Assembly (NCBI GenBank): GCA_934100165.1
Contig: CAKOPN010000005.1
Location: forward strand, 62,001-126,000
Length of the DNA stretch: 64,000 bases
Direction: 5' to 3'
Origin: an uncultured Bacilli bacterium
Lineage (GTDB): Bacteria; Bacillota_I; Bacilli_A; RF39; UBA660
The notes beneath the pieces are model-generated. The model saw nothing but the letters and a program-made list of their open reading frames with translations. It was not told where the DNA came from and did no database searches. How positions within the stretch are numbered: the first letter of the stretch is position 1; every line of letters starts with the position of its first letter. Both the position numbers and the translations under genes were made by a program. Of this stretch, positions 15,658 through 24,572 are shown piece by piece.

Positions 15658-16350
15658 ATGTTTTTTAAATTGTTAGAAAAACTCAAGAAATTGTTCGTAT
15701 TCACTGCAAGTTATTCTAATAATGTTTTTCTAGATCCATTAACTAAAGAAGAAGAGGAAGAGTGCATAAAAAAAGCTAATATGGGTGATAAGAATGCTAG
15801 AAATAAACTTATAGAACATAACTTAAGGCTTGTCGCTCACATAGTTAAAAAGTTTGATTATAAAAATGTTGATCAAGATGACCTGATAAGTATAGGCACG
15901 ATTGGTCTTATAAAAGGTGTTGATTCCTTTTCTAAAAGTCATGGGACAAAAATTACAACTTACTGTGCAAGATGTATAGAAAATGAAATACTAATGTACT
16001 TTAGGAGTAACAATAAAACGAGTAAAGATATATCTATAAATGAATCAATTGGTTATGATAAAGAAGGAAATGAAATAACAATTCTTGATATTTTAAAAAT
16101 GCCAAGTCCTGATTTTGTGGAAACAATAAATGAAAAAGATAATGTAAAACTACTCAAAGAATATGTAAAAGTATTAACGCCAAGAGAAAAAAATATACTT
16201 TTTAAACGTTATGGAATTGGGGACAATGATGAAATGACCCAGAAAGAAATAGCAAAGGATTTAAAAATATCAAGAAGTTATGTATCAAGAATTGAGAAGA
16301 GAGCTCTTATGAAAATATTAAGGGAATTTATGAAGAACAATAAGACGTAA
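15658..16350 (+). CDS. sigK: Sporulation sigma factor SigK (pro-sigma K)
   Basis: Late mother-cell sigma factor, 230 residues. It begins with a hydrophobic/basic pro-sequence (residues 1 to about 22) ahead of the family junction PLTKEEEEECIKKA, which suggests a membrane-held precursor activated by cleavage. Region 2 is highly typical: ARNKLIEHNLRLVAHIVKKF, DLISIGTIGLIKGVDSF and TYCARCIENEILMYFR. Region 4 ends in KEIAKDLKISRSYVSRIEKR, nearly identical to SigK. The reading frame is unbroken, so there is no skin-type insertion element. Start ATG behind AGGAGG. SigK rather than SigE is chosen from the N-terminus and because sigE lies at the window end after spoIIGA. Confidence 0.9.
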   Translation: MFFKLLEKLKKLFVFTASYSNNVFLDPLTKEEEEECIKKANMGDKNARNKLIEHNLRLVAHIVKKFDYKNVDQDDLISIGTIGLIKGVDSFSKSHGTKITTYCARCIENEILMYFRSNNKTSKDISINESIGYDKEGNEITILDILKMPSPDFVETINEKDNVKLLKEYVKVLTPREKNILFKRYGIGDNDEMTQKEIAKDLKISRSYVSRIEKRALMKILREFMKNNKT

Positions 16351-16364
16351 ATACTAAGTTAAAC

Positions 16365-16388
16365 TCCATAAAATATTATGGACTTTTT
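16365..16388 (+). terminator. Probable terminator after sigK
   Basis: Short stem TCCATA/TATGGA with a 6-base loop and a T-rich tail, 15 bp after the sigK stop. The stem is only 6 bp. Confidence 0.5.
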
Positions 16389-16435
16389 TCTTTTCTAACA
16401 GTATAATTTTATTATAAATAATAGAGGTGTTTAAA

Positions 16436-17911
16436 TTGGAAACAGAATTTGTTGAAAAAAAAGAATCTGAGGAAAAGAAAAAAATAAAACATACAAGAAA
16501 AATAATCCCTAAGAAAATAGTATTCATTTCCATAATTGCTTTAGTTTTACTTTTTATAATTATATATTTATTACTAGTACCAAAAATTTCATTAAATGGA
16601 AGTAAAAAGATGACCATAGAATATGGAGAGTCTTTTGAAGAACCAGGTTTTAAAGCAACGTATCTTGGAAAAAACATTACTGATAAGGCTTGGATAGAAG
16701 GAACTGTCGATGATAAAGTACTTGGAGAATATAAATTAAAATACAAAGTAAGAAAAAATAAAATAACTATAACAAAGGAAAGAACAGTGAAAATAGTAGA
16801 TACAGTTAAACCTGTTATTACCCTAAATGGTGAGCAAGATACAAAAATTTGTCCAAATACTATATACAAAGAAGAAGGATATACAGCAGTAGATAATTAT
16901 GATGGTGATATAACTAAGAACGTTAAAGTTACGAGAAAAGAAGACCAAATGATTTACACTGTATCAGATAGTAGTAATAATAAGGAAACTGTTATAAGAA
17001 CAATAGAAAAGAAAGATGTTAATGCCCCTGTAATTACTCTTAAAGGCGGAGAAAACTATTACGTTACACAAAATGGCAAATATAAAGATCCAGGATACAC
17101 TGCAGAAGATGAATGTGAAGGTGATTTAACTTCTAGAGTAACTGTAAAAGGAACTGTTAACACTAAAGAAGTTGGAACATATGAACTTGAATATTCTGTA
17201 GAAGATTCTATGAAGAATAAAGCAGTTGTTAAAAGAACCGTTTATGTGACAAAAGAAATTGCTACAGCAGATCCAATAAAAGGCACAATATATTTAACTT
17301 TTGATGATGGACCTAGCGCAACAATAACACCAAAGGTGCTAAAAATATTAAAAGAAAAAAATGTAAAAGCAACTTTCTTTGTAATAAATCATTCAGACAA
17401 CTTAAATTATTTAATAAAACAAGAATATGACGAAGGACATACAGTAGCACTTCACAGTATGACTCACAATTACAGCAAGGTTTACTCATCTGTTGATGCC
17501 TACTTCAAAGATTTAGAGGCAATAAGAGATAAAGTGCAAAGTATAACTGGAGAAAGCCCAACAATAATAAGATTCCCAGGAGGAAGCAGCAATACTGTAA
17601 GCAGACATTATTCTAAAGGAATCATGAAAACTTTGACAAGAGAAGTAATCAATAAAGGATATCATTACTTTGATTGGAATGTATCAAGTGGAGATGCAGG
17701 GGAAGCTAAAACAAGCAGTGATGTTTATAGAAATGTAACGAAAGGTTTGAGTAAATCAAGAGCAAATGTCATTTTAATGCATGATTTTGAAAGTAATTAT
17801 AAAACTTTGAATGCTTTAAGTGATATAATAGATTATGGAAAAGCAAATGGTTATGAATTTTTAGCTATAGATATGTCTACGGCAATGGTTAGACATTCAG
17901 TTAATAATTAG
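16436..17911 (+). CDS. Membrane-anchored polysaccharide deacetylase with Ig-like repeats
   Basis: About 491 residues from TTG 16436, six bases after GAGGTG (an upstream GTG at 16427 lies inside that site). One membrane helix (about residues 27-47) anchors it. Two or three Ig-like domains follow; two contain a recurring Pro-Val-Ile-Thr-Leu start (residues about 120 and 195) and YTAVDNYDGDIT or YTAEDECEGDLT, as in DUF5011-type repeats. The NodB catalytic domain starts near residue 280 with TFDDGPS, the metal-binding pair LHSMTH, RFPGGSS, DWNVSSGD and ILMHDF, all intact. It probably deacetylates peptidoglycan or another wall glycan outside the membrane. The next gene, 12 bp on, is also a surface protein. 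Confidence 0.85.
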   Translation: METEFVEKKESEEKKKIKHTRKIIPKKIVFISIIALVLLFIIIYLLLVPKISLNGSKKMTIEYGESFEEPGFKATYLGKNITDKAWIEGTVDDKVLGEYKLKYKVRKNKITITKERTVKIVDTVKPVITLNGEQDTKICPNTIYKEEGYTAVDNYDGDITKNVKVTRKEDQMIYTVSDSSNNKETVIRTIEKKDVNAPVITLKGGENYYVTQNGKYKDPGYTAEDECEGDLTSRVTVKGTVNTKEVGTYELEYSVEDSMKNKAVVKRTVYVTKEIATADPIKGTIYLTFDDGPSATITPKVLKILKEKNVKATFFVINHSDNLNYLIKQEYDEGHTVALHSMTHNYSKVYSSVDAYFKDLEAIRDKVQSITGESPTIIRFPGGSSNTVSRHYSKGIMKTLTREVINKGYHYFDWNVSSGDAGEAKTSSDVYRNVTKGLSKSRANVILMHDFESNYKTLNALSDIIDYGKANGYEFLAIDMSTAMVRHSVNN

Positions 17912-17923
17912 GAAGGAGTATTT

Positions 17924-19390
17924 ATGAAAAAAGTAAAATTATATTTATCTTTATTTATATTTGCCGTGCTGTTATCACCGTATATAGTACTAGCAGAAGA
18001 CACAACCAATTCCTTAGATGGACCAGAGTTAACTAGTCAGTCTGAGACAATATCATACGATATTAAGATAAATGCTCAAACAGCAATAGATGGTTATGAA
18101 GCAGCTTTAACGTATGAAACATCAAGCTTTGAACTAATAGGTATCGAATCAAAAAATGAATGGAAGGGAAATAACAAATTAACAACAGATAGTCCAATTA
18201 AATTAGTGTTTAACCGTGAAAATGAATATACTGGAGAAATAGTGGTAGCAACTCTTAGATTTAAAGTAAAAGAAGATGCAAGCAAAACAGATACAATTTT
18301 CACACTAGAAGGACTAGTAAAATCAGGTAATGTTGCTACAAATTTAGCAAAAGTAACAAAAAATGTTGCTATCAAATCAAATGATAACTATTTGAAAGAC
18401 TTAAAACTAAACGGAAAGAGTGTAACTAACTTTTCTAAAGATACTTACACATATTCTGTACAAATGCCATCAATTACTGCAACTGTCGCAATTGATGCAG
18501 TGTTAAATGATCAAACAGCAAGTTTTACCGATAAATATGGTTCTAGAAGTGAATCTTTAGCGTATGGGGAAAATATTTTTGAAATCAAAGTTTTATCAGC
18601 ATCAGGTAGAGAAAGAAAGTATGTTATAAATATCACAAGGGAAGATAATAGAGGAACCAATAACGACTTAAAAAATATTATAATTAACTCAAACAAAGTA
18701 AAAATAAATTTTGACAGTGCTACAACATTGTACACAATTAAAACATATAAATTAGATAAAATAGATGTAGCAGCAGAAGCAACTGACCCAAAAGCAACTG
18801 TAAAAATAGATAAACCAGAAAAGTTTGAAATAGGAGAAAACAAAGTAACCATAACAGTTACAAGTGAAGATGGAAAAGACAAAGTATATACCTTAATATT
18901 TAACAACGTAGATTATGACATAGACACCTCACTAAAAAACATAGAAATATTTGGCCTTGATGAAGATTTTAACTTTGATCCAAAAGTTTTTGATTATGAA
19001 ATAAGATATAAAGCAAAATATAAAGATACATTAGTAATAAAAGCAGAAAAAAATACTACTGATGAAGAAGTACAAATTGATGAACCACTACTTGAAGCAA
19101 CATCTAAAGATATAAAAAGTGGATCAGTTGTAAAAATAAGAGTGTATTCATTAGATGGTACAGAAAGCATGTACACTGTAACATTTGTAAAAGATAATAG
19201 AATAAATTTCTTCCTATTACTAGGACTTGCAATTTTTCTAGTTTTGCTTATAATATTCATTAGACTTTTTATAAACAAAAACAAGGAAAAAAAGCAAAAA
19301 GAAACTAAAAAGCCTACAACATCTAAAAATGAAAAGAACCAAGAAGATTTAGAGAAAACAAAAAGACTAGAAAAAGTTGTAAAACAATAA
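17924..19390 (+). CDS. Surface protein with cohesin-like and cadherin-like beta-sandwich repeats
   Basis: A 488-residue protein exported by an N-terminal signal peptide (KVKLYLSLFIFAVLLSPYIV, with a site near ALA-like residues LAEDTT). Residues about 35-145 resemble a cohesin/type II scaffold module (YDIKINAQTAIDGYEAALTY, VVATLRFKV). At least three cadherin-like beta-sandwich modules follow, each with the pattern Leu-Lys-x-Leu...Thr-Tyr...Val-x-Val...Ser-Glu-Asp-Gly-Lys-x-x-x-Tyr (near residues 160, 245 and 335). The protein ends in a membrane helix (FFLLLGLAIFLVLLIIFIRL) and a lysine-rich cytoplasmic tail. Start ATG behind GGAAGGAG. Co-transcription with the deacetylase suggests a joint envelope role; the ligand is unknown. 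Confidence 0.75.
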   Translation: MKKVKLYLSLFIFAVLLSPYIVLAEDTTNSLDGPELTSQSETISYDIKINAQTAIDGYEAALTYETSSFELIGIESKNEWKGNNKLTTDSPIKLVFNRENEYTGEIVVATLRFKVKEDASKTDTIFTLEGLVKSGNVATNLAKVTKNVAIKSNDNYLKDLKLNGKSVTNFSKDTYTYSVQMPSITATVAIDAVLNDQTASFTDKYGSRSESLAYGENIFEIKVLSASGRERKYVINITREDNRGTNNDLKNIIINSNKVKINFDSATTLYTIKTYKLDKIDVAAEATDPKATVKIDKPEKFEIGENKVTITVTSEDGKDKVYTLIFNNVDYDIDTSLKNIEIFGLDEDFNFDPKVFDYEIRYKAKYKDTLVIKAEKNTTDEEVQIDEPLLEATSKDIKSGSVVKIRVYSLDGTESMYTVTFVKDNRINFFLLLGLAIFLVLLIIFIRLFINKNKEKKQKETKKPTTSKNEKNQEDLEKTKRLEKVVKQ

Positions 19391-19402
19391 AAGGGGAACA
19401 AG

Positions 19403-19924
19403 ATGCGAAATTATATTCCAAAGATGTATAAAAAAAGTGTATTAGATGTAAACTATGAAAAGCTGAAGGAAAAAAATATTAAATATCTTTTATTTGACTT
19501 AGACAATACAATTCTTGAAATAGGAAAAGACATTCCGAAAAAAGAAATATGTACTCTGATTAAAAATTTGAAAAAAGATTTTAACATTTACATAATATCT
19601 AACAATAGCAGTAAAAAAAGGCTTGATAAAGTGTCACAGTGTTTACAAATACCATACATACATTTCGCTATGAAGCCCTTTTCTTTTGGCATTAAAAGAA
19701 TAATTAGAAAACATAATTTAAATAAAAGTGATGTTTGCTTGATTGGCGATCAAATCATGACTGATATCTTGGGTGGAAACAGATTTGGCATATACACTGT
19801 TTTAGTAGAACCAATTGGAGAAAAAGATTTAAAAGTAACATCACTAAATAGATTCCTTGAAAAAAGAAAACTTAAAAAGTTAGAAGAAATGAAACTGTTT
19901 AAAAAAGGTGAATTTTATGAATGA
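19403..19924 (+). CDS. yqeG: YqeG-family HAD phosphatase
   Basis: A 173-residue HAD superfamily IIIA phosphatase. Motif I is FDLDNTILE (residues 31-39), motif II is ISNNSS, the conserved KP lies in AMKPFSFG, and motifs III/IV are GDQIMTDILGGNRFG. Catalytic Asp residues are present. The yqeG-yqeH order is preserved widely in Firmicutes, where both are linked with 30S ribosome assembly; the YqeG substrate is not firmly known. Start: ATG behind AAGGGG. The stop overlaps the yqeH start by eight bases (ATGAATGA), so translation is coupled. Confidence 0.92.
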   Translation: MRNYIPKMYKKSVLDVNYEKLKEKNIKYLLFDLDNTILEIGKDIPKKEICTLIKNLKKDFNIYIISNNSSKKRLDKVSQCLQIPYIHFAMKPFSFGIKRIIRKHNLNKSDVCLIGDQIMTDILGGNRFGIYTVLVEPIGEKDLKVTSLNRFLEKRKLKKLEEMKLFKKGEFYE

Positions 19925-20924
19925 AGATAAATATTGTTTGGGTTGTGGTGTAAAACTACAAGACTCTAATATGTTATTTGAAGGATATACAGCAGATCTT
20001 TCTAATGATATTTGCTCGAGATGTTTTAGACTTAAAAATTATGGAGAATATCAAGTATCTGCTAAGTCAAATGATGAATATATTGATATTTTAAAAAGTG
20101 TAAATGATACTAAAGACTTAGTTTTATATGTAATAGATTTACTAAATATTGAAAAAGATATAACAATGATTAGAAATTATATATCTAATAGAATTATCTT
20201 AGTATTAACTAAAAGAGATATATTACCTAAAAGTATTAAAGATGAAAATATTAAAGAATATTTTTCTCATCTAGGACTTGAATATCAAGATTTAATCGTT
20301 ATAAGCCCTAAAAAGAATCACAATATTGATGAATTACTAAGAATAATAAAACTTAATAAATCAAGCAAAAATGTTTATGTAGTAGGGCATACTAACGTTG
20401 GTAAGAGTACGTTAATTAAAACGCTTATGAAGAATTATTCTAATGAAACGTGTGATCTTACAATATCACCACTTCCATCTACAACATTAAATAAAATAAG
20501 TATAAAACTAGATGATGATTTAACTCTTATTGATACGCCAGGACTTATAGATAGAGGTAGTATTGTTCATTATGTTGACTTATCTTACTTAAAAAAGATA
20601 AATCCTAAAAAGGAAATTAAACCAAAAACATATCAGGTTAAACCAAACCAAAGTTTAATTATTCCAGAGTTGGTAAGAATAGATTATATTGAAGGAGAAA
20701 AAAATAGCTTTACATTTTTTGTGTCAAATGACTTAAAAGTTAAAAAATATATTAGTAAACGTCATAATGAGTTAAAAGAACTAATAAAAAGAACTTTTGA
20801 AGTAGGATACCATCAAGATTTAGTCATAAATGGCATGGGCTTTGTTAAAATAACAAATAAAGCAACTATTGATGTATATGTAGATAAAAATGTAGAAATA
20901 TTTGTAAGAGACTCTTTAATATAG
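19917..20924 (+). CDS. yqeH: Ribosome biogenesis GTPase YqeH
   Basis: A 335-residue circularly permuted GTPase needed for 30S subunit assembly in B. subtilis. It starts with a zinc finger (CLGCGVKL...CSRCF, residues about 6-38). The G motifs follow in permuted order: G4 TKRD, G5 region ISPKKN, G1 GHTNVGKST, G3 DTPGL. A C-terminal domain with GMGFVKI follows. ATG 19917 overlaps the end of yqeG and has AAAGGTGA upstream; the longer frame from 19908 begins in that site. Complete and canonical. Confidence 0.94.
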   Translation: MNEDKYCLGCGVKLQDSNMLFEGYTADLSNDICSRCFRLKNYGEYQVSAKSNDEYIDILKSVNDTKDLVLYVIDLLNIEKDITMIRNYISNRIILVLTKRDILPKSIKDENIKEYFSHLGLEYQDLIVISPKKNHNIDELLRIIKLNKSSKNVYVVGHTNVGKSTLIKTLMKNYSNETCDLTISPLPSTTLNKISIKLDDDLTLIDTPGLIDRGSIVHYVDLSYLKKINPKKEIKPKTYQVKPNQSLIIPELVRIDYIEGEKNSFTFFVSNDLKVKKYISKRHNELKELIKRTFEVGYHQDLVINGMGFVKITNKATIDVYVDKNVEIFVRDSLI

Positions 20925-21009
20925 TCTTTTTTTGTAAAATTATTGTAAATCACATAACAAAAAATTGAACATCTTTTTGTTTGTTGCTATAATTATTATG
21001 GGTGTAAAT

Positions 21010-21732
21010 ATGACAATAAAAGTTAAAAACTTGGATATAAATTACATACAATATGGTAAGGGCAAAGATATAGTCTTACTTCATGGTTGGGGTCAAAATA
21101 TTGAAATGATGGACCCAATAGGTAAAAGATTAGAAAAAAATCACAGAATTACAATAATAGATTTACCTGGTCATGGACAAAGCAGCACTCCAGAAAGTGC
21201 TATCACTATATATGATTATGCAGATATTGTAAAAGAAGTATTAAAAGAACTGGAAATTGATAAACCATCTATTGTAGGTCATTCCTTCGGTGGAAGAGTA
21301 GCAATCGTCTATGCATCACGTTATGAAACGGAAAAACTAGTGTTACTAGGAGCTCCATGTATAAGAAGACCACAAAAAGATAGTGCAAAAGTAAAAATTT
21401 TAAAAGCACTAAAAAAAGTTCCAATACTTAAAAACTTTGAATCATTTGCCAAGAAACATATTGGATCAAGAGATTACAAAAATGCAAGCCCTGTTATGAG
21501 AGAAATCTTAGTTAAAACTGTAAATGAAGACTTAAGTGAATGTGCTAAGAAAATCAAATGCCCAACACTTCTAATTTGGGGAGAAAATGATACAGAAGCA
21601 CCAATTGAAGATGCTAGAGAACTAGAAAAAATTATGAAAGATGCTGCACTTATCACTTATGAAAATGGTACACATTATACTTATTTAGAGTATTTATTAC
21701 CAGTAACAAGGGTAATAGATAAATTTATTTAG
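21010..21732 (+). CDS. Alpha/beta hydrolase
   Basis: A 240-residue alpha/beta hydrolase with oxyanion loop LHGWGQN, DLPGHGQS, nucleophile elbow GHSFGGR (Ser about residue 95), acid in WGENDTEAP and catalytic His in NGTHYT. All catalytic positions are present. Substrate unknown; the family includes esterases and MhpC/BioH-like enzymes. I start at ATG 21010, behind GGGTG; the longer frame from 20965 would put the likely -10 element (TATAAT at about 20988) inside the gene. It lies between yqeH and murF, 16 bp before the latter. Confidence 0.82.
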   Translation: MTIKVKNLDINYIQYGKGKDIVLLHGWGQNIEMMDPIGKRLEKNHRITIIDLPGHGQSSTPESAITIYDYADIVKEVLKELEIDKPSIVGHSFGGRVAIVYASRYETEKLVLLGAPCIRRPQKDSAKVKILKALKKVPILKNFESFAKKHIGSRDYKNASPVMREILVKTVNEDLSECAKKIKCPTLLIWGENDTEAPIEDARELEKIMKDAALITYENGTHYTYLEYLLPVTRVIDKFI

Positions 21733-21748
21733 AAAGAAGGATAATATT

Positions 21749-23362
21749 ATGTTGTTAGTCTCTTTACTTTTCATTATAATGTTAATCTACGTTATAAGTA
21801 CGTTAAAGAAATCGCTTCACATGATACAACAAAATCTATATAACGAAAACAATAGATATTTAAAATGGATAGTAAAAAATTATAAAATAAGCTTAGTTAA
21901 TCTAAACCTATATGGAATATTATTTTCAGTATTTCTATTCTTTTCAGTATCTGCCTTATTAGATAATTTCTTTCTACTTATTTTAATGTCAGTATACACT
22001 GTTAGTTATTTTATTGATAAAGAGAAAAGAAAACAAGATCAAAACAAGAAGCCGCTTGTGTTTACTAAAAGGGTAAGAAGACTTAGTATTACTATAGCAA
22101 TTATATATTTAATACCAGTTGTTATATATTTCATTGATCAAAATACAAGAAATGTAATCTTACTTATATTAGCAATCTTAACAAGCTTAAATTATTTTGT
22201 AGTATATCTTGCAAACGTAATAAATCATCCGATAGAAAAAATGATATATCACCATTTCGAAAAAATGGCTAAAGACAAACTTCATTCAATGAAAAATTTA
22301 AAAATAATAGGAATTACAGGAAGTTATGGTAAAACAAGTAGCAAAAATATTCTTAATGATATTTTAAGTGTTAAATACAACACATTACCAACTCCAAAGA
22401 GTATAAATACATTTAACGGACTAATGATTACAATAAATAACAAGTTATCAAAATTTGATGAAGTATTTATAGCAGAAATGGGAGCATACGTAAAAGGTGA
22501 AATAAATGGACTATGCCATCTTGTAGAGCCAAAATATGGAATTATAACTTCTATAGGAACAGCACATTTAGATACATTTGGTAGTGAAAAAAATATTCAA
22601 GAAGGGAAAATGGAACTAATTGAATTTTTACCAAGTGATGGTGTAGGAGTTCTAAATAAAGATGACATTAAACAAAGAGAATACAAAATCAAAAAGAAAG
22701 ATCACTGCAAGATTTTATGGATAGGAATAGATAGCGATGACGTTGATGTAAAAGCTAGTGATATAAAATGTAGCTACAAAGGGACAACATTTGAAGCTTT
22801 CTTTAAAAAGGAAAATAAAAAGTATAAATTTGAAACAAAGCTTTTAGGGAAACATAATGTTTATAATATTTTAGCAGGTCTTGCTCTTGGGTATGAGTTT
22901 GGTATTCCGATAAAAGATTTACAAATGGCTGTAAAGAAAGTAAAACCAGTTGAACATCGTCTAGAAATAAAACGTCTTGGTAATTTCTATCAAATTGATG
23001 ATGCATATAATTCTAACCCAGTTGGAGCCAAAAGTGCTCTTGATGTTTTGGATTTAATGGAAGGAAATAAAGTTGTAGTAACACCTGGTATGGTAGAGTT
23101 AGGTCCGAAGGAAAAAGAATTAAATCGTGAATTTGGAAGACAAATAAGTAAGGTTGCGGACAAAGTAATCTTAATTGGAGAAAAAAGAACAAAACCAATT
23201 TTAGAAGGTTTGAAAGATAATAAATATAAAGATAGTGACATATATGTATTAAATGATGTTAGAGAAGCATATCCCTTACTAAGTAAATTAAAAGGAAAAG
23301 ATGATTTATATGCACTCTTTGAAAATGATTTACCAGATACATATACGGAAATAGGAGGATAG
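21749..23362 (+). CDS. murF: MurF-type Mur ligase with an N-terminal membrane domain
   Basis: A 537-residue Mur ligase that would add D-Ala-D-Ala to UDP-MurNAc-tripeptide. The catalytic part (about residue 180 to the end) has P-loop GITGSYGKTSSKN, NTFNGLMITIN, EMGAYVKGEI, GTAHLDTFGS, HNVYNILAGLALG, VEHRLE, DDAYNSNPVGAKSALDVL and TPGMVELG, matching MurF. Usual MurF is about 450 residues. Here residues 1-155 add four or five hydrophobic helices (for example NLYGILFSVFLFFSVSALL), so the enzyme would be held at the membrane. ddl, which makes its D-Ala-D-Ala substrate, starts two bases after the stop. Start: ATG behind AGAAGGA. Confidence 0.85.
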   Translation: MLLVSLLFIIMLIYVISTLKKSLHMIQQNLYNENNRYLKWIVKNYKISLVNLNLYGILFSVFLFFSVSALLDNFFLLILMSVYTVSYFIDKEKRKQDQNKKPLVFTKRVRRLSITIAIIYLIPVVIYFIDQNTRNVILLILAILTSLNYFVVYLANVINHPIEKMIYHHFEKMAKDKLHSMKNLKIIGITGSYGKTSSKNILNDILSVKYNTLPTPKSINTFNGLMITINNKLSKFDEVFIAEMGAYVKGEINGLCHLVEPKYGIITSIGTAHLDTFGSEKNIQEGKMELIEFLPSDGVGVLNKDDIKQREYKIKKKDHCKILWIGIDSDDVDVKASDIKCSYKGTTFEAFFKKENKKYKFETKLLGKHNVYNILAGLALGYEFGIPIKDLQMAVKKVKPVEHRLEIKRLGNFYQIDDAYNSNPVGAKSALDVLDLMEGNKVVVTPGMVELGPKEKELNREFGRQISKVADKVILIGEKRTKPILEGLKDNKYKDSDIYVLNDVREAYPLLSKLKGKDDLYALFENDLPDTYTEIGG

Positions 23363-23363
23363 T

Positions 23364-24548
23364 ATGATAAAAGTTGGTGTTATTTTTGGAGGAGAATCTG
23401 TAGAACATGAGGTAAGTATAATTTCTGCAGTTCAAGCAATGAATAAGATGGATAATGATAAATATGATATCATTCCAATATATATAGCAAAAAATGGTGA
23501 GTGGTATACAGGAGCACCATTAAGAGAAATTGATACATACAAAGATATGGAACTTTTAAAAAGATATACAAAAAATGTAGTACTTTATAAAAAAGACAAT
23601 AGATTTGTATTACAAAGTAAAGGAATCTTTAAAAAGGTTGTAAATGATGTTGATATCATTTTCCCAGTTGTTCATGGAACAAGTGTAGAAGATGGTGTTT
23701 TACAAGGATATCTTAGAACAATAGGCGTTCCTTTTGTAGGTAGTGATGTAACTGCTAGTGCCGTAGCACAAGATAAAATAATACAAAAACAAGTATTTAC
23801 TTGTGAAAGCTTGCCAGTTGCTAACTACGTATGGTTTTATGACTGCGAGTATAATGATGATAGTGAAGAGGTAATCAAGAAAGTAGAAAAGAATCTTGAT
23901 TATCCAGTGATAGTAAAACCTGCAACTCTTGGTAGTAGTGTTGGTATATCATCAGCAGATAATAAACAAGAACTTATTAAAGCAATTGAAGATGCTATAA
24001 ACTATGACTCAAAAGTAGTAGTAGAAGAAAAAGTTCAAAACTTAGTGGAAGTAAACATAAGTGTACTTGGTAATTACGAGTCACAATCATTAAGTGAAAT
24101 AGAAGAAGTAATAACTGAACATAGTTTATTAACTTATGAAGATAAATACATAAATGGTGGTAAGAAACTAGGCAAGAGTGGAATGGCTAGTGCTAGTAGA
24201 ATAATTCCTGCTGAAATCGATGAAAAGTTAAAAGAAGAAGTAAGAGATATTGCTATCCACGCATTTAAAGCAGTTGGATTAAGCGGAGATGTTCGAATAG
24301 ATTTCTTAATAGATAATAAAAAGAAAAAAGTTTATATAAACGAAATAAATCCATGTCCTGGATCTTTAGCGTTCTACTTATGGGAACCAACAGGTAAAAG
24401 CTTTACAACACTTCTTGATGATATGATAACAATAGGAGTTAAAGATTACAAAAGACGTGTTAATAAAGTTCATAGCTTTACAACAAATATCTTAAGTGGT
24501 TACGGTGGACTTAAGGGTGCAAAAGGATTAAAGGGAAAACTAAAATAA
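23364..24548 (+). CDS. ddl: D-alanine--D-alanine ligase
   Basis: An ATP-grasp enzyme joining two D-alanines for the peptidoglycan stem. Motifs: VIFGGESVEHEVSIISA at the start, FPVVHGTSVEDGVLQGYL, VPFVGSDVTASAVAQDK, VIVKPATLGSSVGIS, VEEKV, DVRIDFLID and INEINPCPGSLAFYLWEP. 394 residues, longer than the 300-360 of most Ddl proteins, with a C-terminal basic extension rich in Gly, Lys and Leu. It follows murF within two bases and has GGAGGAT just before the ATG. The gene pair supplies and uses D-Ala-D-Ala. Confidence 0.92.
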   Translation: MIKVGVIFGGESVEHEVSIISAVQAMNKMDNDKYDIIPIYIAKNGEWYTGAPLREIDTYKDMELLKRYTKNVVLYKKDNRFVLQSKGIFKKVVNDVDIIFPVVHGTSVEDGVLQGYLRTIGVPFVGSDVTASAVAQDKIIQKQVFTCESLPVANYVWFYDCEYNDDSEEVIKKVEKNLDYPVIVKPATLGSSVGISSADNKQELIKAIEDAINYDSKVVVEEKVQNLVEVNISVLGNYESQSLSEIEEVITEHSLLTYEDKYINGGKKLGKSGMASASRIIPAEIDEKLKEEVRDIAIHAFKAVGLSGDVRIDFLIDNKKKKVYINEINPCPGSLAFYLWEPTGKSFTTLLDDMITIGVKDYKRRVNKVHSFTTNILSGYGGLKGAKGLKGKLK

Positions 24549-24572
24549 ATTAAAACGATAGAGGGTGGTTAA

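Noticed and set aside
15658..16350. A sigK interrupted by a skin-like element.
   Set aside because: The frame is continuous and full length, with no recombinase gene nearby.
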